A DNA stretch of 64,000 nucleotides from Herbaspirillum sp. GW103. Its GTDB lineage: Bacteria; Pseudomonadota; Gammaproteobacteria; Burkholderiales; Burkholderiaceae_D. The stretch lies in NCBI RefSeq assembly GCF_000261365.1, contig NZ_AJVC01000003.1, positions 248,001 through 312,000 on the forward strand, given 5' to 3'. Below the pieces are notes generated by a model. The model did not search any database. It was not told the DNA's origin and saw only the letters and a list, made by a program, of their open reading frames with translations. Position 1 is the first letter of the stretch. The number at the start of each line of letters is the position of its first letter. Below, piece after piece: positions 37,177 through 47,659 of the stretch. The translations under genes and the position numbers were made by a program.

Positions 37177-37842
37177 ATGAATTTGAAGAAAGTCCTGCAC
37201 GTTGCCATAGCCGATGATCATCCCATCGTGTTGGGCGCGCTTCGGGGTGAGCTGGCGCGCCTGCCGGAAATCCGTATCGACCTGGAAGTCGAGAATGGCG
37301 AAGCCCTGATCAACGCGCTCAAGCGTTCGCCCTGCGAGATCGTCATCACCGACTTCGCCATGCCGGCCGATGACAGCGACGAGTCTGATGGCTTCGCGCT
37401 GGTCAAGCGCCTCAAGACCGAGCATCCGTCGACCAAGGTGATCGTCTACACCGCCATGAACAATGGTGCGGTCATCCGGCGCCTGTATCGCATGGGCGTG
37501 TTTGCCGTCATCAACAAGCGCGAGAAGACCGACGAGCTGATCAATGCCTGCCTGGCCACCCAGAGCAGCAAGCAGCTGTATTTCCCGGTCTCGCTGCGCG
37601 GCGAGCTGGAGATGAGCTGGGCCCAGGGCGAGGGCTTCGGCCTGGTGCGCGAGCTGACCCAGAGCGAGCTGGAAGTGGTGCGTCTGTTCGTGGAGGGGCA
37701 GTCTTTGGGGGAAATCTGCGTGCGCCTTTCGCGCACGCCCAGCACCATCAGCACTCACAAGAACAATGCCATGCGCAAGCTGGGATTGAGTACGGATGCG
37801 GAGCTGATCAAGTATGCGTATTCGACGGGGATGATCAACTGA
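37177..37842 (+). CDS. NarL/RcsB-like response regulator (orphan)
   Basis: A 221-residue two-domain regulator. The receiver domain has Asp13/Asp14, phosphoacceptor Asp59 (VITDFAMP), Thr92 and Lys114. The LuxR-type helix-turn-helix lies at about 155-215 (LTQSELEVVRLFVEGQSLGE, RLSRTPSTISTHKNNAMRKL). The layout IADDHPIVLGAL, ITDFAMP and STISTHKNNAMRKLG recalls RcsB and BvgA more than NarL itself. No histidine kinase gene is adjacent, so its partner is elsewhere. The start is fixed by GGGGGTAGC before ATG. A long AT-rich upstream region suggests complex control. A bidirectional terminator follows. Confidence 0.88.
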   Translation: MNLKKVLHVAIADDHPIVLGALRGELARLPEIRIDLEVENGEALINALKRSPCEIVITDFAMPADDSDESDGFALVKRLKTEHPSTKVIVYTAMNNGAVIRRLYRMGVFAVINKREKTDELINACLATQSSKQLYFPVSLRGELEMSWAQGEGFGLVRELTQSELEVVRLFVEGQSLGEICVRLSRTPSTISTHKNNAMRKLGLSTDAELIKYAYSTGMIN

Positions 37843-37927
37843 CGCAGGAAAGTGCCCGGCACCGCATTGGTGCCGGCCTTGTCGGGGAGGGGCGCAGAGG
37901 AGGTAAGGCGGCGCGGCCCGCCAAAAC

Positions 37928-37958
37928 AAAAAGCCCGGTCACCAGGACCGGGCTTTTT
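37928..37958. terminator. Bidirectional terminator
   Basis: Perfect 13-base stem AAAAAGCCCGGTC / GACCGGGCTTTTT around ACCAG. A- and T-runs on both sides let it serve the response regulator (+) and tRNA-His (-). Confidence 0.92.
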
Positions 37959-37969
37959 GCTTGAATCTG

Positions 37970-38046
37970 TGGGGTGGCTGATGGGACTCGAACCCACGAC
38001 GACAGGAATCACAATCCTGGACTCTACCAACTGAGCTACAGCCACC
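37970..38046 (-). tRNA. tRNA-His (GTG)
   Basis: A 77-base tRNA on the minus strand that includes an encoded CCA. Acceptor arms GGTGGCT and AGCCACC pair. The D arm has TAGCTCAGTTGGTAGA, the anticodon loop is TTGTGAT (anticodon GTG) and the T arm is GTGGGTTCGAGTCCCAT. The extra 5' G opposite C73, diagnostic of tRNA-His, is present. Confidence 0.97.
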
Positions 38047-38183
38047 GTCGACTGTCAGACAGACTCGCGTCCGTCATCAAGTAAGCAAAAGATTATACAA
38101 ACACTTGAAGGGAATGGCAACACAATTTCCATGCAAATTGGCAATTCCCCTGAAATTCCTTCCTCACCCAGCCAGGATCTGCT

Positions 38184-39077
38184 TCACCCACCGGCTTGTG
38201 GCAGCAAGGCCCGTACCGGGGGATCGAGCTTGAGCAGCCCCCGGAAGGCCTGTTCCAGCGTCGTGCCGCTAGCCGTGGTGAAGCCGGCCAGCGACCCGGT
38301 GGCGGCCCGGGTCTGCAAGCCCTCGGTCTGCAGCAGGCGTTGCAGTTGCCGGGTGACGGCCTGGCCGGTATCGATGATCTCCGGGACCTCACCGATCAGG
38401 CGTTTGCATACGCTCTCGATGGCCGGGCGCACGAAGGGGTAGTGGGTGCAGCCCAGTACCAGCGTATCGGCACCCTGCTCCAGGAGGGGCGCCAGATAGC
38501 GCTCCAGCAGTTGCACCGTCGCAGGCGAGAACAGTTCACCTTTCTCGATCAGGTCCACCAGGCCCACGCAGGCCTGGGGCAGGTAACGCACCTGATACTG
38601 CGCCTGCATCTGCTGCTGCAACAAGGCAAAGCGCGTGCTGGCCAGCGTGCTGCGCGTGGCCAGCACGCCGACGGTGCCGCTGCGGGTTTGCTGGGCAGCC
38701 GGTTTGAGGCCGGGCTCGATGCCCACCACGATCAGTTGCGGCCAGTGCGCGCGGATGGCCTGGATGGCGGCGGCGGTGGCGGTATTGCAGGCCACCACCA
38801 GGGCCTTCACGCCTTGCTCCAGCAGGAAGGAGGCGATGGCCAGGGAGCGCTCCACGATTTGCGCTTCGGTCTTGTCGCCATAGGGCGCATAGCCGGAGTC
38901 GGCAAAGTAGAGCAATTGTTCGCGCGGCAGGGCGGCGTGGATGTGACGCAGCACCGACAGGCCGCCGATGCCGGAATCGAAAATGCCGACCGCGGCATCA
39001 GCTGCGGTCGGCATTGCGGTGGTGCTGTCAGATCCTGCGGCAGAAGGCACGCTGACCTGCTTGACGGCTTCATTCAT
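38184..39077 (-). CDS. murI: Glutamate racemase
   Basis: Converts L- to D-glutamate for peptidoglycan. It has 297 residues. The substrate loop FDSGIGGLSV (Asp34, Ser35) and the catalytic cysteines Cys97 (ACNTATA) and Cys210 (LGCTHYPF) are both present, as is DSGYAPYGDK. The first 25 residues are a low-complexity Ser/Ala/Thr extension before the conserved AVGIFDSG; ATG at codon 22 is a possible alternative start. It lies 42 bases downstream of the fumarase gene on the same strand and may share its transcript. Confidence 0.94.
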   Translation of the reverse strand: MNEAVKQVSVPSAAGSDSTTAMPTAADAAVGIFDSGIGGLSVLRHIHAALPREQLLYFADSGYAPYGDKTEAQIVERSLAIASFLLEQGVKALVVACNTATAAAIQAIRAHWPQLIVVGIEPGLKPAAQQTRSGTVGVLATRSTLASTRFALLQQQMQAQYQVRYLPQACVGLVDLIEKGELFSPATVQLLERYLAPLLEQGADTLVLGCTHYPFVRPAIESVCKRLIGEVPEIIDTGQAVTRQLQRLLQTEGLQTRAATGSLAGFTTASGTTLEQAFRGLLKLDPPVRALLPQAGG

Positions 39078-39119
39078 GGTGCTGCGCGCGCTCCTGCTGC
39101 GAGGCCTGCCTGAGTTTGA

Positions 39120-40661
39120 TCAGGCCGTGGTGACGGGGATCTTGGAAAGCGACACGCTCTGGGCGATCTTTTCCTTCCATTCGGCCGGCCCGGTGTTGTG
39201 CACCGAGATGCCGTTGGCGTCCACGGCCACCGTCACCGGCATGTCCTTGACGTCGAACTCGTAGATCGCTTCCATGCCCAGGTCGGCAAAACCCAGCACC
39301 TTGGCCGACTTGATCGCCTTGGAGACCAGGTAAGCCGAACCACCCACGGCCATCAGGTAGGCCGACTTGTGCTTCTTGATCGCCTCGATGGCAGCCGGGC
39401 CGCGCTCGGACTTGCCGATCATGGAGATCAGGCCGGTCTGCTCCAGCATCATGTCGGTGAACTTGTCCATGCGGGTGGCGGTGGTCGGGCCAGCCGGACC
39501 CACCACTTCGTCGCGCACCGGATCGACCGGGCCGACGTAGTAGATCACGCGGTTGGTGAAGTCCACCGGCAGCTTCTCGCCCTTGGCCAGCATGTCCTGG
39601 ATGCGCTTGTGGGCGGCATCGCGGCCGGTCAGCATCTTGCCGTTCAACAGCAGGGTCTGGCCCGGCTTCCAGGAGGCGACTTCTTCCTTGGTGAGGGTGT
39701 CCAGATTGACCCGCTGGGACTTCTCGGTGTCGGCTACCCAGTGCACTTCAGGCCAGTCCGACAGCGACGGCGGTTCCATGTAGGCCGGGCCGGAGCCATC
39801 CAGCACGAAGTGGCCGTGGCGGGTCGCGGCACAGTTGGGGATCATGGCCACGGGCTTGGAGGCGGCATGGGTCGGGTGCATCATGATCTTCACATCCAGC
39901 ACGGTGGTCAGGCCGCCCAGGCCCTGTGCGCCGATGCCCAGTGCGTTGACCTTCTCATAGAGCTCGATACGCAGTTCTTCGGTCTTGTTCTGCGGGCCGC
40001 GCTTCAAGAGCTCGTACATGTCGATGTCTTCCATCAGCACTTCCTTGGCCATCAGCATGGCCTTCTCGGCGGTGCCGCCGATACCGATGCCCAGCATGCC
40101 CGGCGGGCACCAGCCGGCACCCATGGTTGGCACGGTTTTGAGGACCCAGTCCACCAGGTTGTCGGAAGGGTTCAACATGACAAATTTGGTCTTGTTCTCG
40201 GAGCCGCCGCCCTTGGCCGCGATCTGCACGTCCACGGTGTTGCCGGGCACCAGTTCCATGTGGATCACGGCCGGGGTGTTGTCCTTGGTGTTCTTGCGCT
40301 CGAACTGCGGGTCGGCCACGATGGAGGCGCGCAGCACGTTGTCCGGGTGCGAGTAGCCGCGACGCACGCCTTCGTTGACGGCGTCGGCGATCGAGCCCGA
40401 GAAGCCTTCGAAGCGCACGCCCATGCCGATCTTCAGGAAGACATTGACGATGCCGGTATCCTGGCAGATCGGGCGCTTGCCCTCGGCGCACATGCGCGAG
40501 TTGGTCAGGATCTGTGCGATGGCATCCTTGGCGGCCGGGCTTTGCTCGGTCTCGTAGGCGCGGGCCAGATGCTGGATATAGTCGGCCGGATGGTAGTAGC
40601 TGATGTACTGCAGCGCGGCGGCGACGGATTCGATGAGATCGTCTTGCTTGATGATGGTCAT
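39120..40661 (-). CDS. fumA: Class I fumarate hydratase
   Basis: Iron-sulfur fumarase of the TCA cycle (fumarate + water to malate), 513 residues. Cysteines that would hold the 4Fe-4S cluster are Cys66 (ICQDTG), Cys185 (GWCPPG) and Cys277 (NCAATRHGHF). The C-terminal beta domain has FTNRVIYYVGPVDPV and GPAGPTTATRMDKFTD. Its single-gene alpha+beta layout and length match the fumA/fumB type, not the class II fumC. Cluster-dependent enzymes of this kind are oxygen sensitive. YqhA-family membrane protein upstream, murI downstream, all on the minus strand. Confidence 0.93.
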   Translation of the reverse strand: MTIIKQDDLIESVAAALQYISYYHPADYIQHLARAYETEQSPAAKDAIAQILTNSRMCAEGKRPICQDTGIVNVFLKIGMGVRFEGFSGSIADAVNEGVRRGYSHPDNVLRASIVADPQFERKNTKDNTPAVIHMELVPGNTVDVQIAAKGGGSENKTKFVMLNPSDNLVDWVLKTVPTMGAGWCPPGMLGIGIGGTAEKAMLMAKEVLMEDIDMYELLKRGPQNKTEELRIELYEKVNALGIGAQGLGGLTTVLDVKIMMHPTHAASKPVAMIPNCAATRHGHFVLDGSGPAYMEPPSLSDWPEVHWVADTEKSQRVNLDTLTKEEVASWKPGQTLLLNGKMLTGRDAAHKRIQDMLAKGEKLPVDFTNRVIYYVGPVDPVRDEVVGPAGPTTATRMDKFTDMMLEQTGLISMIGKSERGPAAIEAIKKHKSAYLMAVGGSAYLVSKAIKSAKVLGFADLGMEAIYEFDVKDMPVTVAVDANGISVHNTGPAEWKEKIAQSVSLSKIPVTTA

Positions 40662-40692
40662 GGCTGGTTCTCTCGGTTTGGATGAGGCAAAG

Positions 40693-41304
40693 TCAGTGCG
40701 GCTTGTCGGACGATTCGGTCGGATGCACCATCAGCCGGTCGCAATATGCGATGGCCATGGCCGACAAGAGGAAGGCGATATGGATGCCGGTCTGGGCGAT
40801 GAGCGTCTTGGCATCATACAGATTGGCGTTGATGAAGGTTTTGAGCAGGTGGATCGACGAGATCCCGATGATGGCCGTGGCCAGCTTGACCTTCAGGACG
40901 GAAGCATTCACATGCGAGAGCCACTCGGGCTGGTCCGGATGGCCTTCCAGGTTCATGCGGGAGACGAAAGTTTCATATCCGCCCACGATCACCATGATCA
41001 GCAGGTTGGAAATCATCACCACGTCGATCAGCGCCAGCACCACCAGCATGATGGTTTGTTCATTGAGCTTTTCCGGGCGGATGGCGCCGGGAATGGCCAC
41101 GGCGTCCAGGATGTGAGCCAGCGAACTGGCACTGCCCATGGCCGCACCGATCAGGTCCACCAGCTCGACCCAGAAGTGATAGACGTAGACGCACTGTGCC
41201 AGGATCAGCCCCAGATAGAGCGGCAGTTGCAGCCAGCGGCTCATGAAAATCAGGTTGGGCAGGATGCCGATCTTGCGGGGAGGCTGGGGCGACGAGTTTT
41301 TCAT
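40693..41304 (-). CDS. yqhA: YqhA/UPF0114-family membrane protein
   Basis: A 203-residue inner-membrane protein of unknown biochemical role. Hydrophobic helices lie at about residues 23-45, 84-110, 139-155 and 170-188. The family blocks SRWLQLPLYLGLILAQCVYV, ALIDVVMISNLLIMVIVGGYE and WLSHVNASVLKVKLATAIIGISSIHLLKTF are well kept. It is 31 bases upstream of the fumarase gene. The C-terminus is short and polar (TESSDKPH). Function is not inferred. Confidence 0.88.
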   Translation of the reverse strand: MKNSSPQPPRKIGILPNLIFMSRWLQLPLYLGLILAQCVYVYHFWVELVDLIGAAMGSASSLAHILDAVAIPGAIRPEKLNEQTIMLVVLALIDVVMISNLLIMVIVGGYETFVSRMNLEGHPDQPEWLSHVNASVLKVKLATAIIGISSIHLLKTFINANLYDAKTLIAQTGIHIAFLLSAMAIAYCDRLMVHPTESSDKPH

Positions 41305-41714
41305 GGGTCTGGGCTACGCGTGATTCTGGCGATGGTGGCGATATCCGAGGAGGGCGCCGACTGCGGAGGACCAGCGCGGCTTCGGATTTGGGGCCGTATT
41401 CTACACGCCCTTCGCCCATTTCCGGGGACCCGCCTCGCAAGCGCCGTGGACAGTGCCTGCGGGAAACATCGACCTGTGCCAGAATGCCAATATGTTGTCT
41501 TGAACATCAGAGAACATTGCAGCGATATGAAGGTCTGCGTCCATGGAGCCAGCGCACTACTATGCGGCTCCGACGCCTACCAAGGCGCCGTCATCGCCGG
41601 TCAGCCCTGATGCAAGCGGCTTCCCGCCCGGATGGGTGCTGCTTGTGTAAGGACTGAGTAAGTGAAACGGCCTATGTTTTGCGGAAAGCAAAAACAAACC
41701 TTTTGGAGACTACC
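41305..41714. other. Divergent intergenic region yqhA / acs
   Basis: 410 bases with no supportable gene. It must carry the acs promoter. ATGTT-GTCTTG-AACAT (41491-41506) is a small inverted repeat that could be a regulator site. GGAG at 41705-41708 is the acs ribosome binding site. Confidence 0.45.
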
Positions 41715-43697
<1,983 letters not shown>

Positions 43698-43731
43698 GCC
43701 TGATACTGCCGTTGCAAGGCGGCGGCAGGCA

Positions 43732-43784
43732 AACCGGCGGGGCAGGGCGTTGTGGTAGCGATGCCTGGTCCTGCCGGTTTTTTT
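43732..43784 (+). terminator. Terminator of acs
   Basis: AACCGGC (43732-43738) pairs with GCCGGTT (43773-43779) with further inner pairing (GGGCAGG with CCTGGTCC, imperfect), then TTTTTTT. Confidence 0.75.
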
Positions 43785-43815
43785 ATGGTCTTTTTGAAAA
43801 ACATGCAGAAAAGAC

Positions 43816-43843
43816 TTGGCTTCGCCGAGAAGCTTGCTATAAT
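43816..43843 (+). promoter_or_regulatory. Promoter of tRNA-Ser
   Basis: TTGGCT at 43816-43821 and TATAAT at 43838-43843, 16 bases apart, with an extended -10 (TGC before TATAAT). The predicted start is about 25 bases before the tRNA. Confidence 0.8.
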
Positions 43844-43875
43844 GCGTGGCTTCGCTGAACGCGAACCCAAATCCA

Positions 43876-43966
43876 GGAGAGGTGGATGAGTGGTTTAAGT
43901 CGCACGCCTGGAAAGCGTGTATAGGTTCATAGCCTATCGGGGGTTCGAATCCCCCCCTCTCCGCCA
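43876..43966 (+). tRNA. tRNA-Ser (GGA)
   Basis: A 91-base class II tRNA with encoded CCA. Acceptor GGAGAGG pairs with CCTCTCC. The anticodon loop CTGGAAA gives anticodon GGA. The long variable arm (TATAGGTTCATAGCCTA region) and T arm GGGGGTTCGAATCCCCC are intact. It marks the left border of the accessory stretch with chemoreceptors and phage remnants. Confidence 0.97.
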
Positions 43967-43970
43967 GAGT

Positions 43971-44014
43971 AAAACGCCTAACTTATTGATTTCAATAGTT
44001 AGGCGTTTTTTTTT
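43971..44014 (+). terminator. Terminator of tRNA-Ser
   Basis: Perfect stem AAAACGCCTAACT (43971-43983) / AGTTAGGCGTTTT (43997-44009) followed by further T to 44014. Confidence 0.93.
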
Positions 44015-44522
44015 GCGCCCGTCAAATGGGCCAGAGTAGGATGAGGTTGGCAACCAAATGACAGCAAAAATGCCAGCGTTAAAAGCCGATATTCAAGAAC
44101 CAAATCCGCTCCACCTATTCCTCGAACGGAATGAAAAATATGGGCGGCCACTCTCCTTTGCATGGTCAAGTTTTCCCAATGAGACATGCTGCAAAGGATT
44201 GCTTTGTAATCTTTTGGTCAACTGACAAGATTACAACTTTCCTTGGACTTTGTGATTAATTTGCAATTAATTCACATCAGTAACGCTTGGGCTGTTGTGT
44301 GAGTAGAGAATCCTCGAAAGCTGACACGGCGGCCGGGGAAAATTGATCTTGATCGCAAGGCCTGCCGTCGTCGAAGCTCAGTGCGAGTGTCGCAATACAA
44401 ATTAGGGTCGGTTGCCTGTCGGCGCGTCGACAAGAGGGGGCTCTTTCATCGTCGCGCCCAGTGCAAGCCAATGCACGAACCCAAACTCCATATCGCCAAT
44501 ACATTTTCATCTAGGGGAAAAC
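44015..44522. other. Intergenic region before first chemoreceptor, with palindrome
   Basis: About 500 bases without a convincing gene; base composition drops towards AT. It contains a long near-perfect palindrome at 44251-44276: TGTGA-TTAATT-TGC-AATTAA-TTCACA, with one extra T in the right arm. AGGGGAAAA just before 44523 is the ribosome binding site of the chemoreceptor gene. Confidence 0.5.
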
Positions 44523-46256
44523 ATGTTTTCGTCACTCACGGTCGGCAGGAAGTTGGGCTTGTCATTTCTGGTGTTGGTCTTGGTCTCGCTGATTGGCAGT
44601 AGCGTGTCCTTGTTCAATTTTTCCAGACTTGAAGAAGCCAGTGCAATGAACGTCCATACCTATGAAGTGATGGGCGCGGCCGACGATATGTTGCTCAACA
44701 TGGTCAATATCGAAACCGGCGTCCGAGGCTACGTTGCCTCGGGTAATGAAGCGTTCCTTGATCCATACAAGAGTGGACGCAAGAATTTTCGCATAGCCTT
44801 CGATAAGGCCAAGTCGCTCACGGCCGACAACCCGGCACAGCAGAAACGCTTGGTCGAAATGCTTGATCTGACGGACAAGATCGAGGAAGTCGACCAGATG
44901 CTGATGAGGCTGAGAAAAGAGGCCAATGCCAGCGCTTCCAACCAGGAACTGCAAACTTATTTCGGTGCCACCCACGACAAGATTTTCATGGATCGCTTCC
45001 GTGCCGTGCAGCAAGAATTCGTGCAGGCCGAGAAATCACTGCTGTCGGTTCGCAGCGAACAGGTCCACACCTTGAGCAAGTCGACGTTGTGGACGCTCAT
45101 TGGTGCTGGTTCCTTAACTATCCTGTTGGCCATCGTGGCTGGTTTTACCATCACCCGCAGCATCCTTCGTGCTCTGGGCGGCGAACCCGCTCAGGCAGCC
45201 TCGGTGGCTCAGTCCATCGCAGCTGGAGATCTGACGGTTGCCGTGGCGCTCAATCCGAATGACCGGACCAGCCTGATGGCATCGCTGGCCAGCATGAAAG
45301 ATCAATTGACCAATATCGTGCGCGGCATCCAGGCTTCTGGTGAGTCAATCACAATGGCGGCCGGGGAGATCGCTACCGGCAATACCGACTTGTCCCAGCG
45401 TACTGAAGAGCAGGCGGCTTCGCTCGAGGAGACAGCATCGAGCATGGAGCAATTGACCTCTACCGTGCGCCAGAACTCTGATAATGCCAAACAGGCCAAT
45501 GTTCTGGCTGAGAATGCGTCGAGCCTGGCGGTCAAGGGCGGGGAGGTGGTCAGTCGCGTTGTTGACACCATGAACGAGATTTCGGATAGCTCCAGCAAGG
45601 TATCCGACATCATTACGGTGATTGAAGGGATTGCCTTCCAGACCAACATTCTTGCGCTCAATGCGGCAGTCGAAGCCGCCCGCGCAGGCGAGCAGGGGCG
45701 CGGTTTCGCAGTGGTTGCCAGCGAAGTGCGCTCTCTGGCGCAACGTAGTGCTGCAGCGGCCAAGGACGTTAAGGACTTGATTACGTTATCGGCTGAACGG
45801 GTTGGACGCGGCACGCAATTAGTGGACGAGGCTGGTGAGACCATCGGCGAAGTCGTGCAGGCTGTGCGCAACGTGACCGACATTATGAACGAGATCAGTG
45901 CCGCGTCTTCTGAACAGACCGCCGGCATCGAACAGGTCAACCAGGCGCTGGTCCAGATGGATCAGGTCACACAGCAAAATGCGGCACTGGTGGAACAGGC
46001 CGCTGCCGCAGCGCAAGCGATGTCGGAGCAGGCGGTTGAGTTGCGCGCGGCAGTGGGGGTATTCAAAGTGGGTGGTGCGACCCCGTCCCGGGGCGCGCCC
46101 GCACCGGCTCGTGCGGCACCACGGCCATCCCAGTCGAAAAAGCCCGTAATGCGCCAAGCGGCCCCTGTGCTGCTGCCCAAGCAGAGCGATGCTCTCAAGG
46201 AGAGTGTTTCGTCGTCCAATCACAAGAGGGCGGATGAGGAGTGGGAAACTTTTTGA
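44523..46256 (+). CDS. Methyl-accepting chemotaxis protein with CheR-binding tail
   Basis: Transmembrane chemoreceptor, 577 residues from ATG 44523 ([13 protein letters not shown]). TM1 is about residues 12-32 and TM2 about 190-212. The periplasmic part resembles a CHASE3 module ([21 protein letters not shown]). HAMP and the signalling hairpin follow; the hairpin tip is [20 protein letters not shown] and [20 protein letters not shown]. The protein ends in EEWETF: the last five residues match the xWxxF pentapeptide that tethers CheR/CheB in Tar and Tsr, after a flexible Pro/Ala/Ser linker. The other two receptors in this window lack it. A terminator follows at once. Confidence 0.94.
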   Translation: MFSSLTVGRKLGLSFLVLVLVSLIGSSVSLFNFSRLEEASAMNVHTYEVMGAADDMLLNMVNIETGVRGYVASGNEAFLDPYKSGRKNFRIAFDKAKSLTADNPAQQKRLVEMLDLTDKIEEVDQMLMRLRKEANASASNQELQTYFGATHDKIFMDRFRAVQQEFVQAEKSLLSVRSEQVHTLSKSTLWTLIGAGSLTILLAIVAGFTITRSILRALGGEPAQAASVAQSIAAGDLTVAVALNPNDRTSLMASLASMKDQLTNIVRGIQASGESITMAAGEIATGNTDLSQRTEEQAASLEETASSMEQLTSTVRQNSDNAKQANVLAENASSLAVKGGEVVSRVVDTMNEISDSSSKVSDIITVIEGIAFQTNILALNAAVEAARAGEQGRGFAVVASEVRSLAQRSAAAAKDVKDLITLSAERVGRGTQLVDEAGETIGEVVQAVRNVTDIMNEISAASSEQTAGIEQVNQALVQMDQVTQQNAALVEQAAAAAQAMSEQAVELRAAVGVFKVGGATPSRGAPAPARAAPRPSQSKKPVMRQAAPVLLPKQSDALKESVSSSNHKRADEEWETF

Positions 46257-46275
46257 AAGCAGATGGGATTAGATG

Positions 46276-46306
46276 CAAAAACGGTACCCTTCGGGTGCCG
46301 TTTTTG
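46276..46306 (+). terminator. Terminator of first chemoreceptor gene
   Basis: AAAAACGGTACCC and GGGTGCCGTTTTT pair (one G-T) around TTC, and the right arm ends in a T-run. Confidence 0.88.
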
Positions 46307-46309
46307 ATC

Positions 46310-46500
46310 TTCTCTTGTTTGGTGACTGAATATCTGAACAGCTTTGGATCCTGCCTCAGGTTGAGCATCCTTGATCCAACTTCCGTAAACTCGAGAGGTC
46401 ATACTCCGGTCTGAATGCCCCATTTCTTGAGCGATCCACATCGGTGATTTGCCTGTAGTTAGCATCATGCTGCCATGAGTTTTCGCGCTCGGTATCGGTT
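46310..46500 (-). pseudogene. Remnant C-terminus of a phage tyrosine recombinase
   Basis: On the minus strand the frame reads THGSMMLTTGKSPMWIAQEM, then GHSDRSMTSRVYGSWIKD and AQPEAGSKAVQIF. This is the last third of a phage integrase: the His-containing block (GHSD) and the catalytic tyrosine in VYG. The upstream catalytic domain with the HxLR arginine and the N-terminal domains are missing; the sequence before THGSMM reads as unrelated residues. The natural end also appears lost, as the frame runs on through the chemoreceptor terminator. It cannot be active. Confidence 0.75.
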
Positions 46501-46607
46501 GATCGGATAACGTCATCTTCTGCCAATGGGCGAAATGCAGCAGTGAACTGAGGGTCGTTATCGGGGGGCGACTCGGTAAAGCCCCGCTACGCGCGCGCTG
46601 CCTGCGC

Positions 46608-47131
46608 TTGGGCATGTTAGAAATTCCAGAAGACATCAAGGACAACATCGACCAGGCGACAGAGCCTCGGCACGTTGTGCGCCGACTCTACTTCGAGGGC
46701 TCGCATACGGGCCTCATCTTCTACATGACCGACACGGCCAGCAACGTCAGCGATGTGGACAAGCTGCGTGAGGCGATGCGCAAAAGCAAAGGGCCGGACA
46801 ATTTCCGCAACCTGTTTGTGAATGGGCCGGGGGCAAGAAAGGTGGCCTGCAGACCCTGCGGGTTTCCGAGATCGCGGCCAAGGACGAATTTTTCGACATC
46901 AAGAACTGTACGCGCGACGATGTGCTTGCACGCGCATCGCGTGCCGGCGCAATGACTGGGGCCATGGCCAACGACACCGGCGGATTCAGCGATGTGACGA
47001 AGGCCGTCACCGTCTTTGGCGGTAACGCGATTGAGCCGTTGCAGGCGCAGTTTCTTTCTTTGAACGAGTGGGACAGCCGAGAAGCGGTCCGCTTCCGTTC
47101 CTATCAACTTCCGACCAATGAGGGTAACTAA
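46608..47131 (+). pseudogene. Frameshifted P2-type phage portal protein fragment
   Basis: Two frames together give the C-terminal half of a P2 gpQ-like portal. Frame one reads RRLYFEGSHTGLIFYMTD and FRNLFVNGPG and breaks at about 46832. The next frame continues GLQTLRVSEIAAKDEFFDIK, TRDDVLA and NDTGGFSDV, then EPLQAQF and VRFRSYQLP, ending at 47131. A second shift lies near 46925: the expected AHRVPAQ appears in the first frame and then stops at TGA. The N-terminal half is absent. A dead prophage relic. Confidence 0.82.
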
Positions 47132-47659
47132 CTCTGAGCGCCCAAGCCGACACGCGGACAGCAGATTCTGCCGAACCGTCGCCGTGGGCCTGGCCGGAGT
47201 TAGACGTGCGCCAGTGCTTCGGCCTGATTGTCGCTGCCATTTTCGCGACAAGCCAGCAGCCCTCGAGCTGCTGTTTTGTGACACTGATTGCCGAGATGAC
47301 GATAGCCGCAGACTTGCTGCACGTCGACGAGCAGGCTTTTGATTTCGCGGCGCATTATTAACCGAAGGTACCCGGCCGATCCTTCCGAGTGAAAAGCCGC
47401 CGCATGGGCAAACGCTCTGGGAGCGTCACAAGCCCCGTCTTATCAAAAATCATAATTCCTCTTCTTATTAAATCTTACCGTCTATCAGGAAATGACTGAC
47501 CTATTGTTGTTGCGCCTCCATTGAATTAAGCAGAAAAATTAAATATGATGAATTTTAGTAATTAAATTATTTTTTGGTTGATTTTTTCAACTCTTCTAAC
47601 TCTTGCTCATAAGCGGGGGCATTCGAACTAGAGGAAGTCGACATCCATAGGAGCTAGAG
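47132..47659. other. Phage-scar and AT-rich intergenic region
   Basis: After the portal remnant about 230 bases keep the GC-rich phage-like composition, but I could not recognise a gene. From about 47450 the sequence becomes strongly AT-rich up to the next chemoreceptor gene. It contains a short GTTGA-TTTTT-TCAAC inverted repeat near 47577-47591. No attachment-site copy of the tRNA-Ser 3' end was seen by eye. Confidence 0.45.

Noticed and set aside
44251..44276. Classical CRP site
   Set aside because: The TGTGA and TCACA arms are 16 bases apart, not 6.
43940..47659. Duplicate of the tRNA-Ser 3' end as attachment site
   Set aside because: I scanned for a copy of the T-arm/acceptor end and found none by eye; only an exact search could exclude it.
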